Of a stretch of 64,000 nt of DNA, positions 11,697 through 21,728 are shown piece by piece. The stretch comes from Solirubrobacteraceae bacterium (lineage in GTDB: Bacteria; Actinomycetota; Thermoleophilia; Solirubrobacterales; Solirubrobacteraceae), in the NCBI GenBank assembly GCA_025449845.1, contig JANWIP010000023.1, positions 43,320 to 107,319 on the forward strand. Direction: 5' to 3'. The translations under genes and the position numbers were made by a program. How positions within the stretch are numbered: the first letter of the stretch is position 1; each line of letters opens with the position of its first letter. The notes under the pieces are model-generated. The model had not been told where the DNA came from, made no database searches, and saw nothing but the letters and a program-made list of their open reading frames with translations.

Positions 11697-13151
11697 GAGC
11701 AGCGGCAGCAGCGCCGCCAGCTTCATCTCTGTCTCGGCCAGCTCGGCACACGGATCGGAGTCCTTGACGACGCCCACCCCGGCGTAGCAACGAGCCACGT
11801 CGCGGTTCAGCAGCGCACAGCGCAAGGCCACGCAAAACTCGCCGTCACCGGTGGCGTCGGTCCAGCCCACCGGCCCTGCGTACCAACCGCGATCAAGTCC
11901 CTCGAGCGCCGGTATCAGCGGGCTCGCACGTGCGAGCGGCTCACCCCCCACGGCGGGGGTGGGGTGCATCAGATCAAGCAGCTCGATCGCATCCAGCGGC
12001 CGGGCGAGCTGCGCGCGGATCGGCGTGCCGAGATGCTGGATGTTGGCCACCCGCACCAGCACCGGCTCAGGCGTTGCGGTCACCCATAGAGCGTGCTGAC
12101 GCAGCGTGCGTTCGATGCGGCGCACGACGATCGCCTGCTCTTCGCGGTCCTTCTGAGAGCGCAGCAGTTGCTCGCCGAGATGATCGTCCACGGCAGGATC
12201 GGCGCTGCGCCGCGTGGAGCCCGCAAGCGCGAGTGTGCTGACGCGATGCCCTTCGCGGCGAACCAACAGCTCGGGGCTGGCGGCCACGAGCGTGCTGTCG
12301 CCGCGCCCGACGCAGAAGACAAAGCAGGAGGGAAACTCGGCGCGCAGGACGCCAAACACGGCCGCCGGGTCGTACTCGCCGGGCGCGTGTACCTGCACCT
12401 CGCGGGCCAGCACGATCTTCTGCATCTCCCCGTCGCGGATTAGCTCGACCGCGCGGGCGACCGCCGCCTCATAGTGCTCAGGAGGCATCGCGCTCGCCAC
12501 ATGACAGCGCCCAGCGGGAGCGGGATCGAGCAGCGCCAAGGGGCGTGAGCGCAGCTCGGATAAGCGGCCCTGAAGTCGGGCCAGCAGATCCTCGGGGGTG
12601 TCGTCGGGGGCGGCCAACGCCGAGAGTGTCATGCGCACGCGGCGCTCGCCATGGCGCTCGTCGCGGGCCAGCGCAACCTCGGGCACCACCAGCGAAGCCG
12701 GCTGAAAGCCGCCCCAATGAGGCGCCGAGCCCCCGTCCGGCGCGAACGCAAAGCCACCCACCGCGATCGGCCCCCCACCCACACCGCCGTCCTTGGGGCC
12801 GTGCGGGTCGCTGACGGCGGCCGCGGCCAGCACACGCCAGCGGTCGGCCACCTCGGCAAAGCGCTCCGGCCCACTGGCCGAGATCTCTGTGACATCACCG
12901 AGCGCCGCCAGGGCCACCTGTTTGCGCTCGGGCTGCTCGAATACGAACCAGGGCTCACTCGCCCGACGCGAAGCGCAGGCCACAGCACTGGGATCGATGT
13001 CCGCAGGCAGCGGCAGGGTCAACGTCGCCAGCGTCGGCGTGCCGCTGCGCCGGGCGCGCTGCACGGCCAGCTCCAGTCGGGCGCTCAGACGCTCGCGATC
13101 CTCGTCGGCGAGGACGAACGGTGATGTCTCAAGGACGCTGGTCGGTCTCAC
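11688..13151 (-). CDS. menF: Isochorismate synthase
   Basis: KIVLAREVQV, FCVGRGDSTLVAASPELLVRREGHRVSTLALAGSTRR, HPTPAVGGEP, WYAGPVGW (chorismate-binding family). Confidence 0.92.
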   Translation of the reverse strand: MRPTSVLETSPFVLADEDRERLSARLELAVQRARRSGTPTLATLTLPLPADIDPSAVACASRRASEPWFVFEQPERKQVALAALGDVTEISASGPERFAEVADRWRVLAAAAVSDPHGPKDGGVGGGPIAVGGFAFAPDGGSAPHWGGFQPASLVVPEVALARDERHGERRVRMTLSALAAPDDTPEDLLARLQGRLSELRSRPLALLDPAPAGRCHVASAMPPEHYEAAVARAVELIRDGEMQKIVLAREVQVHAPGEYDPAAVFGVLRAEFPSCFVFCVGRGDSTLVAASPELLVRREGHRVSTLALAGSTRRSADPAVDDHLGEQLLRSQKDREEQAIVVRRIERTLRQHALWVTATPEPVLVRVANIQHLGTPIRAQLARPLDAIELLDLMHPTPAVGGEPLARASPLIPALEGLDRGWYAGPVGWTDATGDGEFCVALRCALLNRDVARCYAGVGVVKDSDPCAELAETEMKLAALLPLLSS

Positions 13152-13705
13152 GTCTCGCCGCGACCACGGGCGATGGCGATCTCGCCGGTGCGCATCATCT
13201 CGATCAGGCCAAACGGGCGCACCATGCTCTCGAAAGCCTCGATCTTCTCGGTGGTGCCGGTGACCTCCACGATGATCGAGCGCTTGGTGACGTCCACGAC
13301 CTTGCCGCGGAAGATCTCGGTGATCTGCATCAGCTCTCCACGCTGAGGGCCATCGGCTGAGATCTTGAACAAGGCAAGCTCGCGGGAGACCGTGTCCGCT
13401 GGCTCCAGATCACGGATCTTGAGCACGTTAATGAGCTTGTGCAGCTGCTTGGTGACCTGATCGATGGGGTGCAGCGCGCCGTCGACCGTGAGCGTCACAC
13501 GCGAGATCCGCTCGTCGTCGGTGGGGCCGACGGTGAGCGTGTCGATGTTGAAACCCCGGCGGGCGAACAGGCCCGCGATGCGGGTGAGCACACCCGACTT
13601 GTTTTCCACGAGGATCGACAGCACGTGTTTGCGGCCGGTGCGCAGATTCCCGGAGGCCTGTAGCTCCTCCAGGCTCAGCGGCTCCTTGGTTGCTGGTTCG
13701 CCCAT
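13148..13705 (-). CDS. ilvH: Acetolactate synthase small subunit
   Basis: HVLSILVENKSGVLTRIAGLFARRGFNIDTLTVGPTDDERISRVTL (ACT domain). Confidence 0.96.
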   Translation of the reverse strand: MGEPATKEPLSLEELQASGNLRTGRKHVLSILVENKSGVLTRIAGLFARRGFNIDTLTVGPTDDERISRVTLTVDGALHPIDQVTKQLHKLINVLKIRDLEPADTVSRELALFKISADGPQRGELMQITEIFRGKVVDVTKRSIIVEVTGTTEKIEAFESMVRPFGLIEMMRTGEIAIARGRGET

Positions 13706-15397
13706 TTAGCCCACCATCTCTCGGGCGGCCTGTCCGGCAGGGATCATCGGATAGGTGTTCTCCTCCCGGGTCACCTTTACATCAACCACTACCGGGCCGT
13801 CGGTGGCGATCGCGCGCTTCATGTCTTCCACTAGCGTGCCCTTGTCTTCAAAGCGCATGCCGGTGGCGCCGTAGGCCTCGGCGAGCTTGACCCAGTCGGG
13901 GAACTTGCCGGTGTCGACATGGCTGTAGCGCCCATCCCAGAAGAGCTCCTGCCACTGGCGGACCATGCCCAGATAGCCGTTGTTCATGATGAACACCTTG
14001 ATCGGGATCTGCTCCTGCGCGCAGGTGGCCAGCTCCTGAGCGTTCATCTGCACCGAGCCGTCGCCGGCGATGCAGCAGACGAGCTGATCGGGACAGCCCA
14101 CCGCTGCACCCATCGCCGCTGGCAGGCCAAAGCCCATCGTGCCCAGGCCGCCGGAGTTGATCCAGCGCCGCGGCGCGGGGAAGTCGTAGTACTGCGCCGC
14201 CCACATCTGATGCTGGCCGACGTCGCTGGTCACGATCGCCTGACCGCCGGTCGCCTCATACAGCGCCTGCACCATGTACTGCGGCTTGATCTCTGAGTCG
14301 GCGCTGTCCTCGTAACCGAGCGGGTACTTCTCGCGCCAGCCCTCGATGCGCTCCCACCACTGCGCCAGCCGTGCCGGGTCGGCACTGAGCGCGCGGTACT
14401 CCACGACGAGCTTCGCCAGCACGTGTTTGGCATCGCCCACGATCGGGATGTGCGCGGGGACGTTCTTGGAGATCTCGGCCGGATCGACGTCGATGTGGAT
14501 GAACTTGGCCCGCGGCGCGAACTCCGAGAGCTTGCCGGTGACGCGATCGTCAAAACGCGCGCCCACGGCACAGATCAGATCGGCCTCGTCCATCGCATAG
14601 TTGGCGGCACGCGTGCCGTGCATTCCCAGCATCCCCAGCCACTGGGGGTCGGCGGTCCCATCCACCTGTGCGGGGTATGCGCCAAGACCCATCAACGTCG
14701 TTGTCACGGGGAAGCGGTCGCTGCGAGCGAACTCGATCAACTCCTCCGAAGCATTGGCGTTGACCACGCCGCCGCCGGCGTAGATCACCGGCCGCTGCGC
14801 GGAGGCCAGCGCCTTGGCGGCCTGGCGGATCTGCTTCTGATTGCCCTCAAGCGTGGGCTGGTAGCCGGGCAGGCGCACATCGCTCACGGGCTCGTAGGGG
14901 ATGTCCGCACGCGAGAGGTCCTGGGGGATATCGACCAGCACAGGACCCGGGCGTCCCGAACGGGCGATGTGGAACGCCTCGTGGATCGCGCGAGGGATCT
15001 CCAGCGGGTTCTGGATCATGAAGGAGTGCTTGACGATCGGCATCGTGATACCGATCGTGTCGGCCTCCTGAAAGCCGTCGGTACCCAGCAGCTCAGTGCG
15101 CACCTGGCCAGTGATGAAGACCACCGGCACGGAGTCCATCATCGCGTCGCAGATCGGCGTGATGAGGTTGGTCGCCCCCGGTCCGCTGGTGGCAAACGCC
15201 ACGCCCACCTTGCCGGTGGCCTTGGCGTAGCCCTGTGCGGCATGACCGCCCCCGGCCTCGTGACGAACCAGGATGTGGCGAATCCCACCGTCCACAAAGG
15301 CGTCGTAGGTGGGAAGGTTGGCGCCGCCCGGCAGGCCGAATACGACGTCCACACCCTCCGCCTTCAGGCATTCCATCACCGCGTCTACTGCACGCAT
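13706..15397 (-). CDS. ilvB: Acetolactate synthase large subunit
   Basis: ThDP-enzyme motifs (GVDVVFGLPGGANLPTYDAF, ATSGPGATNLITPICDAMMDSVPVV, GDGSVQMNAQELATCAQEQIPIKVFIMNN); strong SD AAAGGAGGT upstream. Confidence 0.96.
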   Translation of the reverse strand: MRAVDAVMECLKAEGVDVVFGLPGGANLPTYDAFVDGGIRHILVRHEAGGGHAAQGYAKATGKVGVAFATSGPGATNLITPICDAMMDSVPVVFITGQVRTELLGTDGFQEADTIGITMPIVKHSFMIQNPLEIPRAIHEAFHIARSGRPGPVLVDIPQDLSRADIPYEPVSDVRLPGYQPTLEGNQKQIRQAAKALASAQRPVIYAGGGVVNANASEELIEFARSDRFPVTTTLMGLGAYPAQVDGTADPQWLGMLGMHGTRAANYAMDEADLICAVGARFDDRVTGKLSEFAPRAKFIHIDVDPAEISKNVPAHIPIVGDAKHVLAKLVVEYRALSADPARLAQWWERIEGWREKYPLGYEDSADSEIKPQYMVQALYEATGGQAIVTSDVGQHQMWAAQYYDFPAPRRWINSGGLGTMGFGLPAAMGAAVGCPDQLVCCIAGDGSVQMNAQELATCAQEQIPIKVFIMNNGYLGMVRQWQELFWDGRYSHVDTGKFPDWVKLAEAYGATGMRFEDKGTLVEDMKRAIATDGPVVVDVKVTREENTYPMIPAGQAAREMVG

Positions 15398-15523
15398 CGC
15401 ACCGACCTCCTTTCACAAGGTTCTGGGGAACGGCGAGCAACGGGGACGTCGGTTTTGCCCCCGCACTCTTGGAAAGAGCGAGTTTACCAGTGGGTTTTCC
15501 GGGCGCCGGAGCAGGTTCCTGCA

Positions 15524-16060
15524 CTAGGAAGCGCCAAGGGCAACGCCGATCGCAAGCACGATCGCGCCCGCGAGCGTGACGACGATGAGCGAGGAGCTGA
15601 GCGAGACATCGAGGAAGCGCTCGCGCACCAGGGCGATCACGAACAGCTCGATCGCGACGACGATCCCGGCCACGATCAGCGCTTCGTGCGTATTGGGGAT
15701 GAGGAAGGGCAGCGTGTGGAAGATGCTGCCGAGCGCCGTCATCGAGCCGGTGATGGTGCCGCGCACGATCGGCGTGCCGCGGCCGGTCTTCTCGCCGGTA
15801 TCCGACAGCGCCTCGGAGACGCCCATGCTGATGCCGGCGCCGAGCGCCACGGCGATCCCCACCACAAAGGCGGTATGGGAGTTCGAGGACACCGCCGCGG
15901 CGAAGATCGGCGCGATCGAGGAGACGGTGCCGTCGATCAGGCCGACGAGCCCAGGCTGCACCACGCGCAGCACGAAGTCACGCTCGTCCTCAAAGCCCCA
16001 ACGCCGGATCAACCGGGCGATCAACGAGTCTTTGCGTACCGGAGGCGCGTCGGTGTTCAT
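15524..16060 (-). CDS. VIT/CCC1-like integral membrane protein
   Basis: VQPGLVGLIDGTVSSIAPIFAAAVSS...GAGISMGVSEALSDTGEKTGRG; multi-TM hydrophobicity. Confidence 0.7.
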   Translation of the reverse strand: MNTDAPPVRKDSLIARLIRRWGFEDERDFVLRVVQPGLVGLIDGTVSSIAPIFAAAVSSNSHTAFVVGIAVALGAGISMGVSEALSDTGEKTGRGTPIVRGTITGSMTALGSIFHTLPFLIPNTHEALIVAGIVVAIELFVIALVRERFLDVSLSSSLIVVTLAGAIVLAIGVALGAS

Positions 16061-16359
16061 GAAGGATTTATAGCTGCCCGCTCGCTCTCGGTCGTTTCAG
16101 ATGCCAGTACGACCTCCGGGTACTCGAGCTCGGTTCCGCAACGCATACAGATCGCGTCATATGCCTTCGTCACGCGCCCGCAGCGCGGACACTGACGACG
16201 CGGCTCGTTACGCTCGTTGCGGTAGACCACGGCGGCCAGCAGGCCAAAGATCGGTACCAGCCCCGAGATCAGGAACCACAGCAGGAACGAGCTGCCCTTG
16301 ATCCTGCCCACGATCCCTCCCGCGAGCCCGAAGCAGATGGCGATGACGATGTAGGCCAA
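16057..16359 (-). CDS. Small membrane protein with zinc-ribbon-like CxxC pair
   Basis: N-terminal TM segments followed by CPRCGRVTKAYDAICMRCGTELEYP. Confidence 0.65.
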   Translation of the reverse strand: MAYIVIAICFGLAGGIVGRIKGSSFLLWFLISGLVPIFGLLAAVVYRNERNEPRRQCPRCGRVTKAYDAICMRCGTELEYPEVVLASETTESERAAINPS

Positions 16360-16370
16360 CTCACGCGCCC

Positions 16371-16562
16371 CTAGAGGAGCACGCGCACAGCCCAGATGAC
16401 CGCTACGACCGCCAATATGAACACCACGAAGCCGGCAACTGCTGAGGCGATGCCGATCAGGAAGTGCAGCAGCAACCAGCCCGCGAGGACCAGGACCAGC
16501 ACCGCCACGATCGAGCGGCCGAAGGAGCCGGTGGAGGAGGACTGCGAAGGCGAGTCGTTCAT
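16371..16562 (-). CDS. Small membrane protein (63 aa)
   Basis: MNDSPSQSSSTGSFGRSIVAVLVLVLAGWLLLHFLIGIASAVAGFVVFILAVVAVIWAVRVLL; ATG at 16562. Confidence 0.6.
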   Translation of the reverse strand: MNDSPSQSSSTGSFGRSIVAVLVLVLAGWLLLHFLIGIASAVAGFVVFILAVVAVIWAVRVLL

Positions 16563-16605
16563 GGCTTCAGTTTGACAGGTAATTGAGGGGCTCGGCTCGT
16601 CACCC

Positions 16606-18080
<1,475 letters not shown>

Positions 18081-18084
<4 letters not shown>

Positions 18085-19535
18085 GCTGGCCCACCCGCCC
18101 CACTTACACGTGCTGGCGAGCCGTCGAAGCCGAGCACCTGCTCCAACGCATATGCAGCATCCAACAGGCGGTTCTCACTGAACACAGGCCCAGCAATCTG
18201 AAAGCCCACCGGCAATCCTTCGCTCAGCCCACAGGGGATGGATATCGCGGGGATACCTGCGAGCGACATCGGCACGGTGCAGTAGTCGTTGAGATACATC
18301 GACCACGGGTCGGCGGTCTTCTCGCCCAAGCGGAAGGCCACCGTCGGCGCGGTGGGAGTGACGATCAGATCCACCTCCGCGAAGGCCGCCTTGAAGTCCT
18401 CGGCGATCTTCGTGCGCACGCGCTGGGCACGACCGTAATAGGCGTCGTAGTAGCCCGAGGACAGCGCGTAGGTGCCGAGCATGATGCGCCGCTTGACCTC
18501 CGCGCCGAAGCCGTCGTGGCGAGTGCGGGTGTACATGTCCAACAGATCGTGCGCGTCCTGCGCACGCGCGCCGTAGCGCACGCCATCAAAGCGCGCCAGG
18601 TTGGAGCTGCACTCCGCGGGAGCCAGGATGTAATAAGCCGAGAGGGCATGCGGGGCATGTGGCAACTGCACGCTGTGCACCTGCGCACCCAGCTCCTCGG
18701 CGCGGGCAAGCGTGGCCTGGAACGCCTCCAACACACCCCCCTCGATCCCCTCGCCGGTCAACTCCTGCGGCACCCCCAGGCGAACCCCATCGAGACGCTC
18801 AGCACTGGGCAGCGAGACCTCCTCGGGGAACTGCAATGAGGTCGCATCGCGGGGGTCGCGCCCGACCATATGACGCAGCATCAGCGCGGCATCCGTGACA
18901 TCGCGCGTGAGCGGTCCTGCCTGATCCAGCGAAGAGGCAAAGGCGATCATGCCGTAGCGCGAAACCGCGCCATAGGTGGGCTTCAGGCCGACAATTCCGC
19001 AGAGCGCGGCAGGCTGGCGAATCGACCCCCCGGTGTCCGTCCCCAGCGCCCAGGGCGCCAGTCCCGCGGCGACCGCTGCCGCGCTGCCACCGGAAGAACC
19101 CCCCGGCACGCGCTCGGGGTCCCACGGATTGCGCACCGGACCGTAGGCCGAGTTCTCGGTGGAGGAGCCCATCGCGAACTCGTCCTGATTGGTCTTGCCG
19201 AGCAGCGTGGCGCCGGCCTCTTCCAGCCTGGCAACCGCGGTGGCCGTATAGGGCGGACGGTAGCCCTCCAAGATGCGCGAGCCCGACTGACTGGGCACGC
19301 CCTCGGTGCAGAAAAGGTCCTTGACAGCCAAAGGAACACCATTGAGAGGGGATTGAGAGGGGGGTGTTGTTGCGTCCTTCGGCGCCTGCTCGGCAAGCCA
19401 TGTGAAGCAGTTGAGCTCATCATTGCTCGCACGAGCCCGGTAGGCGTCAAACAGTTCGCCCGAGGACAACGTGCCGGCGTCGATCGCGGCCACCGCCTGC
19501 GCGGAGGAGAGATCGAAGATGTCCGTGTTATTCAT
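18081..19535 (-). CDS. gatA: Glutamyl-tRNA(Gln) amidotransferase subunit A
   Basis: Amidase signature [45 protein letters not shown]. Confidence 0.97.
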
Positions 19536-19816
19536 GCCTGGGGGCTTGGGACCAGAAATCCGTCGCCGCTCACCGCCGGCGCCTGCGCCAATGCGACCTC
19601 ACGCGTAAGCGACGCCACCGGCTCATCGGGGCGCAGTGCGCCCGTGACCTCAACGACGTGCGAGGTCGGCGACACATTGTCAAGGTCAAGCTCGCCGATC
19701 TTGGCGATGTGGTCGAGCACTGCCGAGAGCTCGCCGGTCATCGCCTGGACCTCCTGCTCGCTCAGCTGAAGGCGCGCCAGGCGCGCCACGTGCAGAACCT
19801 CATCGCGATCGATCAC
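19532..19816 (-). CDS. gatC: Glutamyl-tRNA(Gln) amidotransferase subunit C
   Basis: [44 protein letters not shown]; gatCAB order. Confidence 0.94.
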   Translation of the reverse strand: MIDRDEVLHVARLARLQLSEQEVQAMTGELSAVLDHIAKIGELDLDNVSPTSHVVEVTGALRPDEPVASLTREVALAQAPAVSGDGFLVPSPQA

Positions 19817-20304
19817 GGCGATGATTCTACGTGGGGCGCCGAGACCAACACGGTGCCCTCCTCAGTCATCCCGCGAAAGCCACCGTAGGCAATCGCCGCA
19901 CAGGAGATCAGACCCAACCAAGCGCCTAGCTTGACTTCGACATGCGTAAAGGGATGGCTGATCAGCAAGCGGTAAAGCACGAGGACGGCGGACAGCAATC
20001 CAAGACCAGCGACGACCGCGCTGATCGAGAATCCCGCGGGCAACTTGCGAGCACCCCCGACGAGAACCACCAGCACCAATCCAGCGATGACAGTGAACAG
20101 CAGCAGCCAGCGGATGTATTCCAGACTGTGCCACGCATCGACGCTTGTGCTCACGTTGGCAACGCGGAGATAGGCACCAATGATTCCCGGCACTTTGATG
20201 TCAAACCACTTGAAGAAGAACATGAAGATGAACAATGCGATCGAGCCGACGGCAACCACCCGGTCGCCGTGGCGCAGACGACTGAATTCAAAGCTCATAG
20301 GCAA
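19813..20304 (-). CDS. Hypothetical four-TM membrane protein
   Basis: Hydrophobic profile; overlaps gatC start by 4 bp. Confidence 0.6.
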   Translation of the reverse strand: MPMSFEFSRLRHGDRVVAVGSIALFIFMFFFKWFDIKVPGIIGAYLRVANVSTSVDAWHSLEYIRWLLLFTVIAGLVLVVLVGGARKLPAGFSISAVVAGLGLLSAVLVLYRLLISHPFTHVEVKLGAWLGLISCAAIAYGGFRGMTEEGTVLVSAPHVESSP

Positions 20305-20337
20305 TTTTCTCCCCAGGGTTAGTGGTGAACATTTCGC

Positions 20338-20778
20338 TTATACCGGCGGTGGCCGTGCCTGGATGTTCGCCGGCGGATACAGCTCAGTGCGTTCGTCGCG
20401 CATCGCCTGCCAACACCCAGCCAAGATCAACACGGCGCCCGCGAGCGCCAGCCAGGCCCCGGCGCACAGGCTGCTTGCGTGCTCGGGCCGCTCCAACACT
20501 CGCACGATCGCAGCCACCACGCCGAAGAACCCCAGCAGTGTGCCCCAAACCGCTGCCGCGACAGGCAGTGCCGTCGTGCGCTCGGTCACGGTCGCAACCA
20601 CCAAAACGAGTGCCCCGGCCGTGGACAGCATCAACAGCGCCACGGCCGGACCAAACGTCGCCCATGCGCTCAGATTGCGACCGGCGCTCTCATACCAGGG
20701 CAGCCTCAGCGCGACGATCACACAGATCGCCCCAGCCAGTGCCAGTAACTCACCCGCCCGCAGCCTGCGCAAGCTCAT
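20338..20778 (-). CDS. Hypothetical membrane protein
   Basis: MSLRRLRAGELLALAGAICVIVALRLPWYESAG; hydrophobic segments. Confidence 0.6.
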   Translation of the reverse strand: MSLRRLRAGELLALAGAICVIVALRLPWYESAGRNLSAWATFGPAVALLMLSTAGALVLVVATVTERTTALPVAAAVWGTLLGFFGVVAAIVRVLERPEHASSLCAGAWLALAGAVLILAGCWQAMRDERTELYPPANIQARPPPV

Positions 20779-20796
20779 CTCAGTGACCTCATGCCG

Positions 20797-21690
20797 TTAA
20801 TCATCCTCGATTCCCGCCTGACGGCGTGCTGCCATCAACGTGTTGCGCAGCAGCATCGCGATCGTCATCGGCCCCACCCCGCCCGGCACCGGCGTGATTG
20901 CGCTTGCCACCTCGGCTACAGCCGCGAAGTCGACATCCCCGACCAGACCGCTCTTCGTACCAGCCTCCTCGGGCGTAAGCCGGTTCACACCCACGTCGAT
21001 CACCACCGCGCCCGGCTTGACGAACTCGCGCGTGAGTATCCGCGGACGCCCCACCGCCGCTATCAAGATGTCCGCCCGCGCGCACACTCCTGGCAGGTCT
21101 CGCGTGCGCGAGTGACAGATCGTCACCGTCGCATTCGCCTCCAGCAGCAGCTGTGCCATCGGCTTGCCGAAAAGGTTGGAGCGTCCCACCACCACCGCCT
21201 CAGCGCCTTCGATCCGATCTCCCTCAATGCCGATGCTTGCCAGCAGCTCGATCACACCGCTGGGCGTGCAGGGGCGCAGGCCAGGACGCCCTAGTGCCAA
21301 AAGCCCGGCGTTCGCAGGCGTCAGGCCATCGACATCCTTGGCCACATCGATCATGCCGGTAAGCGTGGGACCATCAAGATGGTCGGGGACCGGTAGCTGC
21401 AACAGCACACCGCTAACCGCATCGTCTCCGTTCAGCTCTTCCAGCAACTCTGCCAGCTGAGTGAAAGGCGTATTGGCGGGCAAGCGCTTGTCGAATGCCG
21501 CCATCCCCACCTCGGCGCACGCGCGCTGCTTGGCGCCCACATAGACAGCCGAGCCGGGGTCATCGCCAACCAGGACCGTTGCCAGACCGGGCTGGCGGCC
21601 GGTGCTGGCAAGGAACGCCTGCACGCCTCGCGCCACCTCGGCACGCACCTGGGCGGCGATCGGCTTGCCTTCGATGAGCTTTGCGGGCAT
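20797..21690 (-). CDS. folD: Methylenetetrahydrofolate dehydrogenase/cyclohydrolase
   Basis: MPAKLIEGKPIAAQVRAEVARGV, GVLLQLPVPDHLDG, VVVGRSNLFGKPMAQLL, PVPGGVGPMTIAMLL. Confidence 0.96.
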   Translation of the reverse strand: MPAKLIEGKPIAAQVRAEVARGVQAFLASTGRQPGLATVLVGDDPGSAVYVGAKQRACAEVGMAAFDKRLPANTPFTQLAELLEELNGDDAVSGVLLQLPVPDHLDGPTLTGMIDVAKDVDGLTPANAGLLALGRPGLRPCTPSGVIELLASIGIEGDRIEGAEAVVVGRSNLFGKPMAQLLLEANATVTICHSRTRDLPGVCARADILIAAVGRPRILTREFVKPGAVVIDVGVNRLTPEEAGTKSGLVGDVDFAAVAEVASAITPVPGGVGPMTIAMLLRNTLMAARRQAGIEDD

Positions 21691-21728
21691 CGAGCTGATC
21701 GTATGCGCAGGAGCGGCGCGGGCGTCGC

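Noticed and set aside
15398-15523. Possible ilvB leader-peptide attenuator
   Set aside because: The upstream frame (MQEPAPAPGKPTGKLALSKSAG...) is not enriched in branched-chain codons and no terminator/antiterminator pair was evident.
14423-16195. 590-aa plus-strand ORF antisense to ilvB and the VIT-like gene
   Set aside because: Composition typical of antisense frames in high-GC DNA; opposite strand encodes a clear ilvB.
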